A DNA stretch of 64,000 nt from DASVVT01 sp036386415 (GCA_036386415.1 DASVVT010000015.1:124001-188000); one strand, 5' to 3'. Positions 17,922 through 28,186 are shown, counted from the stretch's first letter. Numbers and translations: made by a program. Notes: a model not told the origin generated them from the sequence alone.

Positions 17922-18181
17922 AGAAATATCCTTTCAGAGTTTTGCTTCCAGGGTCGCATCCAATGCGCTCGTGGCGGCAGGACGCTTTGATTAAGTTGAC
18001 GACGCTTTATTTATGACGGAGACCGAAAGGGATGGCGTCAGCTTACTGCGAACAAACAAGTGTTGAAATTTACCAGATAACGGCGACCACGTCAATCTAA
18101 CTGCCACAGACTTCGAGAAAAAAAGGTCGTCTCGAAAGTGCTGAAGGTTATGATGGTCAATACAAAACTTTTCTGAACAGC

Positions 18182-18595
18182 TTAAACGCGGCCAAAGAAC
18201 GCTTTGAAGATTTCTTTCAACTCGGCTGCGCTTTCGTACTCACGCACACTGACACCGCTGCTTCCGGCGATCATCGCCGAGAGCGTCCGGCCAGGTTGTG
18301 GCCGGAAGAGGCATAGAGTAGGTTTGCCCCACTCTGTCGCTTTGCCGATCTCGTAGCCGACGCCGAGGCTGGGCATGGTCACTTCCGCCACCAGACATTC
18401 CGCATCTTTCAGCCAGCCAAGGTCTCGATCATGAATCTCTTTATCACAGCCGACCTCGCCCATGACACTTAACTCTGAATCACCAATATGCTCTGTGAGC
18501 ACCTGGCCGTATTCACGTAGCTGGTCGATGATCTCAAGGTAGAGTGCCGCATCGTCACGCCCGCCACGGATCGAGCCCGCGAAATAGATTTTCAC
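18182..18595 (-). CDS. 2'-deoxynucleoside 5'-phosphate N-hydrolase-like (DNPH1/Rcl family)
   Basis: A 137-residue protein of the nucleoside 2-deoxyribosyltransferase superfamily. It opens with KIYFAGSIRGGRDD, the phosphate-binding Rcl signature, and carries the catalytic-Glu block VAEVTMPSLGVGYEIGKA at about 88-105. It should hydrolyse the N-glycosidic bond of deoxynucleoside monophosphates for nucleotide-pool sanitation or salvage. The C-terminus (residues 115-137) is a short helix. It lies alone, with spacers of 100-260 bp on both sides. Confidence 0.88.
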   Translation of the reverse strand: MKIYFAGSIRGGRDDAALYLEIIDQLREYGQVLTEHIGDSELSVMGEVGCDKEIHDRDLGWLKDAECLVAEVTMPSLGVGYEIGKATEWGKPTLCLFRPQPGRTLSAMIAGSSGVSVREYESAAELKEIFKAFFGRV

Positions 18596-18692
18596 TCGGA
18601 CACCCTCAAGGAATTTCTTCTAAGTACCCAACATGCAATGAACAAAAGAGCGTGAAAGAGAGGCTGCGGGAGCGCTCGGCTCACATAACTTC

Positions 18693-19379
18693 TTACGCAT
18701 GATCGTTTTTGTTCCAGACGACAGTGTAGCGCCACAACAGGTGACGCTGCATAAAAGCCCCCGGCAGGTATCTTTTGCACATCTCTTTAACTTCGTTCAG
18801 CGTCAGATAGGACTCATGCTGACCATGCTCTTTCCATGCCGTTCGTAATTCCCTGGACGGGAGAAGATGGCCTGTGTCCCGAAACCGGATCGCCGCGTTG
18901 ACCGGATATGCCAGCGCGCTGATGGCTCTGTCGATGAGCCCATCATCCGCAACCATGTCCTGGATGATGAGTCTCCCGCCCGGCTTGAGCGCATCCTTCA
19001 TCTTCAGCAGTGCCTCGGCCAGCGGCAGGTGATGCAGCGTCGCGACGGTGACGATGCAATCGAAACTCTCAGCCGCGAATGAGAGACGCATGACATCGCC
19101 AGTCATATACTCTATGTGAGAGCGGGATGCTGAGTGCTGCTGCTGCGCCAGCCGGATCATCTGCGGCGACAGGTCGCAGCCGACAACGCTTCGCGCACGC
19201 GTGGCTAAGAGCCGTGTGAATGCTCCTGCTCCGCAGCCGATCTCCAACGCGCTTTCGCACCTCTGCGGGAGATGGCTGAGAAGGTAGCTGTGATACAGGG
19301 TGCGCTGGCCGCCGTCCCTCTGCGTCAGAAGGGCGATGCGGTCAAAGTCCTCGCGAACCTGAGCCGTTTCAGGAATCAT
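18693..19379 (-). CDS. Class I SAM-dependent methyltransferase
   Basis: A 228-residue methyltransferase of the UbiE/COQ5-like Methyltransf_11/25 type. SAM motif I is ALEIGCGAGAFTRLLA (about 44-59), motif II VGCDLSPQMI, and the post-motif region FDCIVTVATLHHLPLAEALLKMKDALKPGGRLIIQD is complete. The substrate is unknown. ATG 19379 was chosen over the upstream in-frame start at 19427 because GGAAG lies about 9 nt before it. It follows a secreted-protein gene on the same strand by about 50 bp and may be co-transcribed with it. Confidence 0.85.
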   Translation of the reverse strand: MIPETAQVREDFDRIALLTQRDGGQRTLYHSYLLSHLPQRCESALEIGCGAGAFTRLLATRARSVVGCDLSPQMIRLAQQQHSASRSHIEYMTGDVMRLSFAAESFDCIVTVATLHHLPLAEALLKMKDALKPGGRLIIQDMVADDGLIDRAISALAYPVNAAIRFRDTGHLLPSRELRTAWKEHGQHESYLTLNEVKEMCKRYLPGAFMQRHLLWRYTVVWNKNDHA

Positions 19380-19430
19380 TAACCAGCTTCCAAGGTTATT
19401 GCAGCCGCCTGAGTACCAAGGGCGCATCGG

Positions 19431-19967
19431 CTAGAATGATTTGGTCGCAGGTGCGAGCGCGCACGGGTCACTATCTTTACTCGCGCCCAAACCCTCTAAT
19501 TCTGAGAAGAACCAATCATTCCTCTCTTTGTAAGCTTCGACGAAGGCAAGCTGGCTGACCTTTTGCCCCTTCTCCAGCACTTGTGAACAGCCGTAGATGA
19601 ACCAGACTTTTCGACTGGCGTCCACCTGCACTAAAGCGACTTTGTATGGTGTGAAGGCGAGCAAAGGTGACCTCCCCCACCTGGTATATGCCTGTCGAGT
19701 GCGGCTCACAAAATCCCGCTTGCTTTCGGCTCTGGTGAGCAGGGAGGCCAGCAGATCATACTGCCTGGCCCATTGCTGCGTGCGCTGATATTCGACGAGC
19801 AGATTCAGCCTCTGGACAAGACGCGCGCGCTCGCCTTCGGGGATCGGAGCAAAGACTTCGTCCGTCGGAGTTTGCGCCCGCACCGCCGACAAACCGCAAA
19901 CAAAGATGATCAGGAGCACCATCACGCGCCCATGTGAAAGAGCTAAATGTGAAGTTAAATGTGGCAT
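19431..19967 (-). CDS. Hypothetical secreted protein
   Basis: A 178-residue protein with a signal peptide (cut after about residue 31, SAVRAQ). The mature part has a helical segment with ERARLVQRLNLLVEYQRTQQWARQYDLLASLL, then a beta-rich portion (LAFTPYKVALVQVD, VWFIYGCSQVLEKG) and a Cys near the C-terminus. The N-terminal helical half recurs in acidobacterial secreted proteins of unknown function. ATG 19967 has GAGG 6 nt upstream. It is 51 bp before the methyltransferase gene. Confidence 0.7.
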   Translation of the reverse strand: MPHLTSHLALSHGRVMVLLIIFVCGLSAVRAQTPTDEVFAPIPEGERARLVQRLNLLVEYQRTQQWARQYDLLASLLTRAESKRDFVSRTRQAYTRWGRSPLLAFTPYKVALVQVDASRKVWFIYGCSQVLEKGQKVSQLAFVEAYKERNDWFFSELEGLGASKDSDPCALAPATKSF

Positions 19968-20196
19968 GGCTGGCCTCAAGATACGCTATTGTAAATGAGT
20001 GTGACGGAGAAGGGAATTCTCGCCACCGCCGAAGATGTAAGAGCACCGAGAGGGAGCAGGAACGGGGTTGAAGTAAGACTGCTACCCGCTTAAAGGGAAG
20101 CTTGCCTTTCCGTGTAAAATCAGGTATGCAAATCGGGCGTGACGCAACAGTCTCACTTTGTTCTTATCAATAACAGAGCTTGAAACGGAGAGTTAA

Positions 20197-21225
20197 ATGA
20201 CAGCAGAACCAATGCGGCAGGAAGAGATGGCCGCTGCAAATCCTGAATCGTTGTTGCAGATCAGTTTTTCATTCGGCCCGTCGCGCGTGCTGGCGAGCGC
20301 TTTGCAGTTGAGAGTCTTTTCGCACATCAACGCGGGGCATAAGGGGGCGGAGGAGATAGCGCAGGCCGCAGGGGCTTCCGTGCGTGGGATGCGCTATCTG
20401 CTTGATGCGCTGGTCGGCATTCAATTGTTGGGCAAGACCGGGGAGCGCTACGAGCTGACGCCGCTCGCGGCGGAGTATCTTGTGCACGATAAGCCGGACT
20501 ATATCGGCGGGGTGATGGAGAGCGAGAGGTGGTTTGAATCGTGGAGTCATCTGACGGAGATCGTGCGCACAGGAAGCCCGCCCGTGCGCATCGAAGCGCA
20601 GGAGATGGCCGAGCAGTTCTTTCCCCTCCTGGTGCGCAGCCTGCATGTGACTAATCGTGAACCGGCGCACCGCACCGCCCTTGCGCTCGGAGCAGGAACT
20701 TCGCAGAGGGGCATGAAAGTGGTCGATGTCGCTTGCGGGTCAGGTATCTGGGGCATCGCCATCGCGGAGGCGGACCCTGAGGCGCGCGTCACGGCGCAGG
20801 ATTTTCCGGGAATCTTTGAGACGACGCGCGAGTATCTGAAGCGTCACGGCGTTGAAGACCGCTACGATTTTCTGCCTGGAGATCTGAAGGAGGTTGAGTT
20901 TGGCGAAGAGCGCTTCGACGTGGCGCTCCTGGGCAACATAGTGCATTCGGAGGGCGAGCGTTCTTCGCGCGACCTGTTCCGGCGTCTGCACCGTGCGCTC
21001 AGTCCATCGGGGCGCATCGTCATCGTCGATATGATCCCGAACGACGAACGAACCGGGCCGCCCTTCGCCCTCCTGTTTGCGCTCAACATGCTGATTAATA
21101 CGGAGGAGGGCGGAACCTACACGCTGGCCGAATATACCGAGTGGTTGAAAGATGCCGGGTTCAAGCGGGTCGAAACCGCAGACATCGGGTCGCACTCGCC
21201 TCTCATCATCGGGTACAAGGATTGA
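20197..21225 (+). CDS. O-methyltransferase, dimerisation-domain type
   Basis: A 342-residue enzyme of the acetylserotonin/caffeate O-methyltransferase type. An N-terminal winged-helix dimerisation domain (about 20-95, with GAEEIAQAAGASVRGMRYLLDAL) precedes the SAM-binding domain. Motif I is VVDVACGSGIWGIAIA at about 177-192, followed by VTAQDFPGIFETTREYL, DVALLGNIVHSEGE and SGRIVIVDMIPN. The product pathway is not evident; such enzymes methylate phenolic or polyketide-like hydroxyls. GGAGAG lies 4 nt before the ATG. The following gene starts 40 bp downstream on the same strand. Confidence 0.85.
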   Translation: MTAEPMRQEEMAAANPESLLQISFSFGPSRVLASALQLRVFSHINAGHKGAEEIAQAAGASVRGMRYLLDALVGIQLLGKTGERYELTPLAAEYLVHDKPDYIGGVMESERWFESWSHLTEIVRTGSPPVRIEAQEMAEQFFPLLVRSLHVTNREPAHRTALALGAGTSQRGMKVVDVACGSGIWGIAIAEADPEARVTAQDFPGIFETTREYLKRHGVEDRYDFLPGDLKEVEFGEERFDVALLGNIVHSEGERSSRDLFRRLHRALSPSGRIVIVDMIPNDERTGPPFALLFALNMLINTEEGGTYTLAEYTEWLKDAGFKRVETADIGSHSPLIIGYKD

Positions 21226-21265
21226 GCCTTTGAGAGCGACCCCGGCGTCGCAGGCGACAAAAAAA

Positions 21266-22396
21266 ATGATGCAAGTGCCATCACAGCAGGGAGCGCAGGA
21301 AAAGATACACCGATACCATTGTCCGGGCTGCGGAGCCGATCTCCTGTTTGAGCCCGTGGACGGGCGTCTCACATGCCCCTACTGCGGGCACAGTGAGCAG
21401 ATACCGACGACCGCCGAGGAGGTCTTGGAGCGCTCCTATGAGGAATACCTGCGCCCGCGCGCCGATCAATTACAGACATTGGGGCAAGGCGCGCTGGAGG
21501 TGCAATGCTCCAGTTGCGGCGCGACTGTCACGTTCACCCCGCCGGAGGTGGCGCGCGAGTGCGACTTTTGCGGGGCAGCCATCGTGGCGCAGCCGAAGAT
21601 AGCAGACCCGACCGTCGCTCCCGAAGCAGTCCTGCCGTTTCGTGTCTCGAAGCAACAGGCGACCGCTCAGATGAAGAACTGGATTTCGACGCGCTGGTTT
21701 GCGCCGAGCGCCCTGAAGAAGTTTGCCGCGCACGACGGGATCGACGGCGTCTACCTGCCCTTTTGGACATATGACGCGCACACCACCAGTCACTACACGG
21801 GGCAGCGTGGCGAGCACTACTACGAAACGCAGAGCTATTACGAAACGGACGCGCAGGGCAATCGCGTCGAGCGTACGCGGCAGGTGCAGAAGACGCGCTG
21901 GTATTCAGCCTCGGGGACGGTCTCGCGCTGGTTCGACGACATCCTCATCCCGGCCACGCGCTCGCTTCCCCAGCATCGTCTCGTCGCGCTTGAGCCGTGG
22001 GATTTGCCCGAATTGAAGCCGTATGATCCGGCCTTTCTCTCAGGCTACAAGGCGCAGCGCTACCAGGTGGAACTGGCAGAAGGCTTCGAGCATGCCAAGC
22101 AGGTCGCCGCGCAAGTCATCGCCAGCGACGTGCGCCATGACATCGGAGGCGACGAGCAGAGAATCGATAACATCTCGACGCACTATTCGGGAATCACTTT
22201 CAAGCATGTCCTGTTGCCCGTCTACGCGGGGGCTTACAGGTTGAACCAGAAGGTCTACCAGGTAGTCATTAACGGGCGCACAGGCGAAGTGCAGGGCGAC
22301 CGCCCCTACAGCATCTGGAAGATCGGCTGCCTGATCCTCTTCGTGCTCTTCATCATCCTCTTCTTCGGTATGCTCATCGCGCTGCTCAAGAGCTGA
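21266..22396 (+). CDS. Zinc-ribbon membrane protein
   Basis: A 376-residue protein with two zinc ribbons at the N-terminus: CPGCGADLLFE...CPYCGHS (about 20-45) and CSSCGATVTF...CDFCGA (about 83-108). A central soluble beta-rich domain includes YLPFWTYDAHTTSHYTGQRGEHYYET. A C-terminal membrane helix (about 352-374) ends the protein. Similar TFIIB-ribbon-like membrane proteins occur widely in Acidobacteria, Cyanobacteria and others; function unknown. The start at 21266 (ATG ATG) is not well supported by a ribosome binding site. It may be co-transcribed with the methyltransferase. Confidence 0.75.
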   Translation: MMQVPSQQGAQEKIHRYHCPGCGADLLFEPVDGRLTCPYCGHSEQIPTTAEEVLERSYEEYLRPRADQLQTLGQGALEVQCSSCGATVTFTPPEVARECDFCGAAIVAQPKIADPTVAPEAVLPFRVSKQQATAQMKNWISTRWFAPSALKKFAAHDGIDGVYLPFWTYDAHTTSHYTGQRGEHYYETQSYYETDAQGNRVERTRQVQKTRWYSASGTVSRWFDDILIPATRSLPQHRLVALEPWDLPELKPYDPAFLSGYKAQRYQVELAEGFEHAKQVAAQVIASDVRHDIGGDEQRIDNISTHYSGITFKHVLLPVYAGAYRLNQKVYQVVINGRTGEVQGDRPYSIWKIGCLILFVLFIILFFGMLIALLKS

Positions 22397-22428
22397 TGTG
22401 CTCTACCACACTTTTAGACCAAGTAGAA

Positions 22429-22451
22429 ACGGCCACCATGATGGTGGCCGT
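22429..22451. terminator. Bidirectional hairpin between convergent genes
   Basis: ACGGCCACCAT (22429-22439) pairs perfectly with ATGGTGGCCGT (22441-22451). It lies 33 bases after the plus-strand stop and 52 bases before the minus-strand stop. U-runs are poor on both sides, so termination may be weak; on the minus strand a TTTTA follows further out. Confidence 0.55.
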
Positions 22452-22502
22452 CTCATTAGTGCAGGCATATCAATCGGCTCTGCTGCCGGGGCAGCGTTGA
22501 GG

Positions 22503-24950
22503 CTAATTCTGCGTGGCCGCGAAGTTGGCGGCTGTTTGATTCGCGCTCAGAGGAATGAAGGATGTCTTCACAGGGTTAAAGGTGTAGCCCGTCTTGACGG
22601 GTGTCACAGTGTAGTTGCCGCCCGCCGGTAGATTCGCGAACTTATACCCGCCGAGGCTGGTCGTCGTCGTGGTCAGCGTCCTTGTGCCTGTGAGCTTCAT
22701 CGTCACCCCGGCGAGAGTCGTTGTGCCGACCATGACCCTGCCGCTGATGCTAAAGTTTTGCACGGCGGCAGAGAAGTTGGCGGTCGTTTGATTAGCGCTG
22801 AGGGCTGTGAATGTCCTGCTCACGGGAGTAAATTTGTAACCCACCTTCGACGGCGTCACGGTGTAGTTGCCGCCCCCCGTGAGAGCCGCGAACTTATAGT
22901 TGCCGAGACTGTCTGTGGTAGCGCTCAAGGTGCGCGAGCCTGTGAGCTTCACAGTCACCCCGGCGAGGGGCGATGTACCGATGAGGATGCGTCCACTGAT
23001 CGTGTAGCTGTTCGCCGTCGCCGTGAAATTGGCCGCCGTCTGATTGGCGCTCAGGTTATTGAAGGATGCCTGCGCCGGATTGAAAGTATATCCCGCACGA
23101 ACTGGCGTCACAGTGTAGTTGCCGGTCGGAAGACCAGCAAACGAATAGTTGCCCCCCGAAGCGGTCGTCTGTGTGAGCGTGCGCGAGCCAGTGAGCTTCA
23201 TCGTCACGCCATCCAGCCCCGAGGTGCCGACCATGACGCGCCCGCTGATCGTATAGGTCGCGGTCGGAGTTGGAGTCGGCGTGGGCGTCGCCGTCGCGAC
23301 TGCCACGCGACCCCACCATGTGCCCCAGAGCGAAGCCCCGGCAGGCATGGCTGCGTATTCCTGTATAACCCACATGTCCAGGTCGTTGACCGGATCGACT
23401 ACCGTCGCGCTGTAATCGCCCCAACGATTTTCATCTCCGCTGAAGGTCTTGTAGTAAGGAGACTCCCCGGGCTTGACGACGTAGCTGCTCTGCATCGTGT
23501 TGAGCGGATCCGTGCCCTTGCGGAAAGAGTAGTTGGCGCTCGCATACTGCTGCGAGGAAAAGCTCGAGTAGCCGACCAGTACGTCGTTGTTCTTATTCAC
23601 AGCGATGCTCGGAAAGGCGTAAAACTTCTGCCCCGTAGTGTCTTCAATGCGCCCGACCTGCTTGACCGTGCCGGCTGGGGTCAACTCCCACCACTGCACA
23701 CCCGCGCGCGTATGTGGGCGAATGACGGGCAGGAACACCGTCTGCGCGCACCACAGCGAGCCGTTGCGATAGACCGTGTTCTGCATACGCGAATCGTTGT
23801 TCTGAATCTTATCCGTCGAGCCGAGTTGCGGCGCAAAGTCGCCGTCAATGTACGTGCCCCAGCTGGTTGAAGAAGGGAAAGCCACACCCGTGTTCAGCGA
23901 CTCTGAGCCGACCGCGCCCGTGATCGTGCTGATGCGCAGGTAGCCCCTGCCGCCGCCCGAGTTGCCGGCCCAATCTTCTACCAGGTACATCGTCGAAAGC
24001 GTGTTGTCGTAAGTGATCGCCGGAGTGCTGGAAAAGCCCTCTTCAGCTTCGAACTTCTTGAACGTGGCACTGCCGAAAGCATACATGCTGGCCTTATTGA
24101 AGGCATAAATATTCTCGCGACTGTAACTGTTATTGCTAACGGTGAACATGTTGACGGCGACGACGATCCAGTTCTTGTTGAACCCGATGCTCGGATAATC
24201 CGCCCACAGGGTATTGGTCGAATCGACATCAATCTTATAGAGCTTCCAGTTAGCGGTCGGGTCGCTCGTCTGCGACACGCCGATCAGGAGCGCCGAGGCG
24301 GCTGACTCCGGATTAGCGCAAGCTGTGAATATCCAACGGTTGTTGAACGGATCATAGAGTACCTTCGGGTCGAAGGTATTAAGGCTACCAAGCCTCGACC
24401 AGAAGCTGTCCAGAGAGACCGTGCTGATGATGCCGCCAGTCCTGTTCTGTATGCGAACTTCGCTGTTGAGCGTGACCATCAGGTGATTGGGGCCAACCGC
24501 TCCATGCGTGTCTGGAGGAATAGTCGTGTTGTTGTCGCCAAGCGCCTTAAAGCTAGAAGCTGCCGCCGGAGAATTGCTCGTCACCATCGTCTCGGTCAAA
24601 CCGGTAACGACGTTAGACGTGCTGGGAGAGACGAAATCTGTGCCGGAGCGAACTGCGTCCTCGGGCACTATCCGGTCACGCGGCCCTGGCTTGGGCTTGT
24701 CAATCTCTTTCTCTCTGGCTTCTCCTCCCGGCCCGCCGGGGGCGAGCCGTTGCTGTGAAGCTAGAGAGGCGAAGTTCACCGTCACCTCCCGCTCTGGCGC
24801 GCCCTGTGCTCCCGCCAATCTTTCCCGCACGCCTTTAATGCTTTGAGGAGCATTGTTCGGTTGTTGCGCCTGAACATAAGGGGCACTGCTGAAGAGTACG
24901 GTTAAAAGCGTCAGAGCAAGGAAAGACCAGAAGAGCTGGGCTATTTTCAT
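22503..24950 (-). CDS. Large secreted protein with three C-terminal regulatory-like beta repeats
   Basis: An 815-residue exported protein. Signal peptide about 1-27 (SAPYVQAQ). A large domain at about 130-560 has propeller-like strands (PPDTHGAVGPNHLMVTLNSEVRIQNR, FDPKVLYDPFNNRWIFTAC, WADYPSIGFN, ENRWGDYSATVVDP). A Thr-Pro linker near 570 leads to three tandem repeats of about 80 residues. Each starts Y/F-x-ISGR-V/I and ends LSANQTAANF, like carboxypeptidase-regulatory/SdrD-B-like modules. ATG 24950 has GGAG 6 nt upstream. A cell-surface or extracellular binding role is inferred; no catalytic motif is recognised. Confidence 0.78.
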   Translation of the reverse strand: MKIAQLFWSFLALTLLTVLFSSAPYVQAQQPNNAPQSIKGVRERLAGAQGAPEREVTVNFASLASQQRLAPGGPGGEAREKEIDKPKPGPRDRIVPEDAVRSGTDFVSPSTSNVVTGLTETMVTSNSPAAASSFKALGDNNTTIPPDTHGAVGPNHLMVTLNSEVRIQNRTGGIISTVSLDSFWSRLGSLNTFDPKVLYDPFNNRWIFTACANPESAASALLIGVSQTSDPTANWKLYKIDVDSTNTLWADYPSIGFNKNWIVVAVNMFTVSNNSYSRENIYAFNKASMYAFGSATFKKFEAEEGFSSTPAITYDNTLSTMYLVEDWAGNSGGGRGYLRISTITGAVGSESLNTGVAFPSSTSWGTYIDGDFAPQLGSTDKIQNNDSRMQNTVYRNGSLWCAQTVFLPVIRPHTRAGVQWWELTPAGTVKQVGRIEDTTGQKFYAFPSIAVNKNNDVLVGYSSFSSQQYASANYSFRKGTDPLNTMQSSYVVKPGESPYYKTFSGDENRWGDYSATVVDPVNDLDMWVIQEYAAMPAGASLWGTWWGRVAVATATPTPTPTPTATYTISGRVMVGTSGLDGVTMKLTGSRTLTQTTASGGNYSFAGLPTGNYTVTPVRAGYTFNPAQASFNNLSANQTAANFTATANSYTISGRILIGTSPLAGVTVKLTGSRTLSATTDSLGNYKFAALTGGGNYTVTPSKVGYKFTPVSRTFTALSANQTTANFSAAVQNFSISGRVMVGTTTLAGVTMKLTGTRTLTTTTTSLGGYKFANLPAGGNYTVTPVKTGYTFNPVKTSFIPLSANQTAANFAATQN

Positions 24951-25663
24951 CAATTTCTCCGATGGATTGTGAGATGCCTGTAGCGGCAGCCTGAGCAAAG
25001 GGGGTTAAAATATCAGGCGAGTTCGACGTACCGTGAGGCCTTAAAACTCACCCGTTCCTTGGACGTAATTTGTCACAAAAAGGTTGCAGTAAGGTCTCTG
25101 TTTCGGGCAGTTTCCACGCGTCTGGAGCGAGCCAAATAGAGGGGTCTGTGCTGCCCTGAAACCCCTTGCTCATAACCAGAGTTTTCTTCGACAGCGGGCG
25201 CGCTCGCAAACGCCCAGACCTAGCACAAGATGCGTGTGCCTCCTCGCTGGTAGCCAGTCAACAATCGAGCTATCTAGCCTGCCCTTAACACACTTTATTG
25301 CTGATTAAACATGGTTTAGTGATATTTGCAAGAAATTTGGGATATGTGCGCATTGGTACTTGACAAATTTGTGAAAATGAGAGAATATATGTCTCGTCAA
25401 CCGGACATCGTTGATGACTTCACCCCCTCAATAATAATCATAACTAAACCCCATACAGGGGAGATTTCTGAGCACGTACGGATGCAACAACCTCGCATTG
25501 TGATCGATTGTCTTCGTCTACGAAACTCGATAGTAAGTCGATCATCTGCGCGGCTTTACTGTACAGGCAAGCGCCGCCTGTATCTCACAAAAGACCAGCA
25601 GGCTATAAGCTCCTGACAGAACGGGAGCGCCTGACCCAAAATACCTGAGGAGAATTTGAAAGA
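24951..25663. other. Long divergent intergenic region
   Basis: No gene is supported. The 96-codon plus-strand frame (25326-25616) lacks a ribosome binding site and resembles nothing I know. The region separates two divergent genes for large secreted proteins. A TTGACA at 25360-25365 has a weak AT-rich -10 about 18-20 nt downstream. A short hairpin TACAGGC/GCCTGTA lies at 25562-25582, in the likely 5' leader of the BNR-protein gene. Confidence 0.45.
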
Positions 25664-28186
25664 ATGAAAAGAAGTATCGCTCTAATTTTACTGACAGCTT
25701 TGCTTATCCCCATGCTGGCGTTGGCTATCAGCGCGAAGGAAAGGGATAACGACGAGGATGCGGATATTCCGGCCATCGGACGTGGAAAGATAGATAAGCG
25801 CACTTACCATCGTTTGCGCGAAGAGCATATTGAAAAGCTTCGCGGCCTCGACAAAGGGAACCGCGATAAACAGAAGGAATCCCGCGCACGCGCCCTGCGC
25901 CAGTTAGATCAGCAGCAGAGACAGCAGCAAAAGAAGGCTGGTGCGACCATCGGTACAACGTCTGCCGACGCGACGATGACCTCGACAGAGAGCGGCACGG
26001 CTGCCGCCATGGCTGTCACCGGAAGCTGGACGCCGATTGGGCCTGCTCCGATCAGCAACGGCCAGACCTTCTCGGTCATCAATTCGGTCAGCGGCCGTCT
26101 GACGGCGATTGCCATCAACCCGGCCAACCGCAACGTTATCTACGCGGGCACGGCCATGGGCGGCGTCTATCGCTCGCTCGACGGCGGCGCAAACTGGACG
26201 CCGATCATGGACAGCGCGGCTTCACTCGCCGTCGGCGCCATCACCATTGATCCGTCAAATCCGACCAGGGTCTATGTCGGAACGGGCGAGCCGAACTTCG
26301 GCCAGCGCTGCTATTTCGGAGTCGGCGTCTATCGTATTGACAACGCCGAATCTGATGAGCCGACGCGCACCCTGACCCTTCTTAACCGTGACGCGGCGGG
26401 CAATGATGTTTTCAGTGGCCGTGGGGTCAGCAAGATTCTGGTCACTCCCTCGAACCCGGATGTTATCTTCGTCTCCACAGCTTCGGCCTACGGTGGCGTC
26501 AGTTCCGACGTAGCATATTCCGTGACGCAGACTCCTCCGAGTCCTCTGCGCGGCATTTATCGCTCGACCAATGCGACGAGTGCTTCGCCGACCTTCACCA
26601 AGCTGGCTACGTCTGCGACCGATAACCTAGCCGTGACGGATATGGTCTTCGATCCGGTCGATGGCTCTTACAACACGATCACCTACGCAGTGCTCAACAA
26701 CGGCACGGTCACCGATGGCGGCATCTACCGCATGAGCGGCGCACAAGGCACTTCGAGCTTCGTGAAGCTCCTGACGGTCGGAACCTCCACCACCACCTCG
26801 CGCGTCAACCTGGCAGTCAACTCGACTGGCTCCTTGCTACTGGCGACCGCAGAGGAATCGAGCGGCACGCTGCGCAAGTCAACCGACCGTGGCACGACCT
26901 GGACGACGCTCACGGCGGCCAGCGGCTTCTGTGGCGGCCAGTGCTGGTACGACGCGCCCGTTGCCATCGATGCCAACAATAACATCTACATCGGCGGCAA
27001 CGCCGACGGCGCATCGAGCGCCATCATCAAGAAATCGACCAATAGTGGTTCGACCTTCGTGAAGGCTCAGACGGGACTGCACGCCGACAGCCACGCGATT
27101 GCGTTTGATCCGGTCGATCCGAATATCGTCTACACGGGCAACGACGGCGGCATCTTCAAATCGACGACCGGCGGGACGGGCACGTGGCAGAGCTTGAACG
27201 GCGGCCTCAACGGCGGCACGCCCATCAACTCCATGCAGTACATGAGCGTGGCCGTGCACCCGACCGATCCGTACTTCACCATCGGCGGCACGCAGGACAA
27301 TGGCACGCACCGCATCAAGACGGACGGTACGTGGACGCGCACAGACTATGGCGACGGCGGCTGGGCTTTGATCGATCAAAGCTCGACGAGCACGACCACC
27401 GTCAGGCAGTACCACACTTACTACAACGTGCCGGGAGTCGGCGGCCTCATGGGCTTTGCCATCACGACCAGCCCGACGGCCTTCGAGAACTGGTCTTTCT
27501 ATGGCTGCGGCGGCGCGCGTAACGGCATCAAGTGCACGGACTCGGCGGTTCTCTTCTACGCGCCGATGACCCTGGGGCCGGGCACGCCCAACACGGTCTA
27601 CTATGGATCGGATAAAATCTACCGCTCATCGAACGGCGGCACCTCGATGACTGCCGTGAGCCAGACCTTCACTTCTGGCGTGGCCGTGAGCGCCATCGGC
27701 ATCTCGCCGCAGTCGGATGCTGTGCGTATCGTCGGCCTCGAGGACGGTAAAGTCTTCAAGACGACGACGGGCGCGACGACGCTCACGAACGTGACGCCCT
27801 TCGGCAACACCAAGTATGTCGCGCGTGCAGTGATTGATCCGAACAACCAGAACACGGCCTACGTCACGATCTCCGGTTTCTTCGGCGCGGACAACGGCCA
27901 GCACGTCTACAAGACGACGAACCTGAACGCGACGACGCCGACGTGGACGGTGGCGGGCGTCGGCATCCCCGATGTTCCGGTCAACGGGTTCATCGTCGAT
28001 AAGGCGACCGGCAATCTCTACGCGGGCACGGACATAGGCGTCTACCAGTCGACCAATGGCGGGGCGAGCTGGACGGCGTTCTCGACGGGTCTGCCGCGCG
28101 TGGCCGTCTTCGACCTGGCGATCACGGCTAACCGCGTGCTGCGCATCGCAACACACGGGCGCGGGATGTGGGAGATTCAGCTTTAA
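25664..28186 (+). CDS. Secreted BNR/sortilin-like beta-propeller protein
   Basis: An 840-residue exported protein. Signal peptide about 1-23 (LALAISA). A charged, Gln-rich coiled segment (about 28-90) is followed by a double-propeller region with repeated Asp-box-like motifs: GGVYRSLDGGANWT, GIYRSTN, SSGTLRKSTDRGTTWT, IIKKSTNSGSTF, GIFKSTTGGTGTW, GVYQSTNGGASWT. Such VPS10/BNR propellers occur in sialidases, GH74 xyloglucanases and PSII-assembly-like factors; without catalytic residues I cannot assign an activity. GAGGAG precedes the ATG by about 10 nt. It ends in a strong terminator. Confidence 0.82.
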   Translation: MKRSIALILLTALLIPMLALAISAKERDNDEDADIPAIGRGKIDKRTYHRLREEHIEKLRGLDKGNRDKQKESRARALRQLDQQQRQQQKKAGATIGTTSADATMTSTESGTAAAMAVTGSWTPIGPAPISNGQTFSVINSVSGRLTAIAINPANRNVIYAGTAMGGVYRSLDGGANWTPIMDSAASLAVGAITIDPSNPTRVYVGTGEPNFGQRCYFGVGVYRIDNAESDEPTRTLTLLNRDAAGNDVFSGRGVSKILVTPSNPDVIFVSTASAYGGVSSDVAYSVTQTPPSPLRGIYRSTNATSASPTFTKLATSATDNLAVTDMVFDPVDGSYNTITYAVLNNGTVTDGGIYRMSGAQGTSSFVKLLTVGTSTTTSRVNLAVNSTGSLLLATAEESSGTLRKSTDRGTTWTTLTAASGFCGGQCWYDAPVAIDANNNIYIGGNADGASSAIIKKSTNSGSTFVKAQTGLHADSHAIAFDPVDPNIVYTGNDGGIFKSTTGGTGTWQSLNGGLNGGTPINSMQYMSVAVHPTDPYFTIGGTQDNGTHRIKTDGTWTRTDYGDGGWALIDQSSTSTTTVRQYHTYYNVPGVGGLMGFAITTSPTAFENWSFYGCGGARNGIKCTDSAVLFYAPMTLGPGTPNTVYYGSDKIYRSSNGGTSMTAVSQTFTSGVAVSAIGISPQSDAVRIVGLEDGKVFKTTTGATTLTNVTPFGNTKYVARAVIDPNNQNTAYVTISGFFGADNGQHVYKTTNLNATTPTWTVAGVGIPDVPVNGFIVDKATGNLYAGTDIGVYQSTNGGASWTAFSTGLPRVAVFDLAITANRVLRIATHGRGMWEIQL

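Noticed and set aside
25326..25616. 96-codon plus-strand frame as a gene
   Set aside because: No ribosome binding site, unusual composition, no recognisable motif, and it lies in the leader region of the BNR-protein gene.
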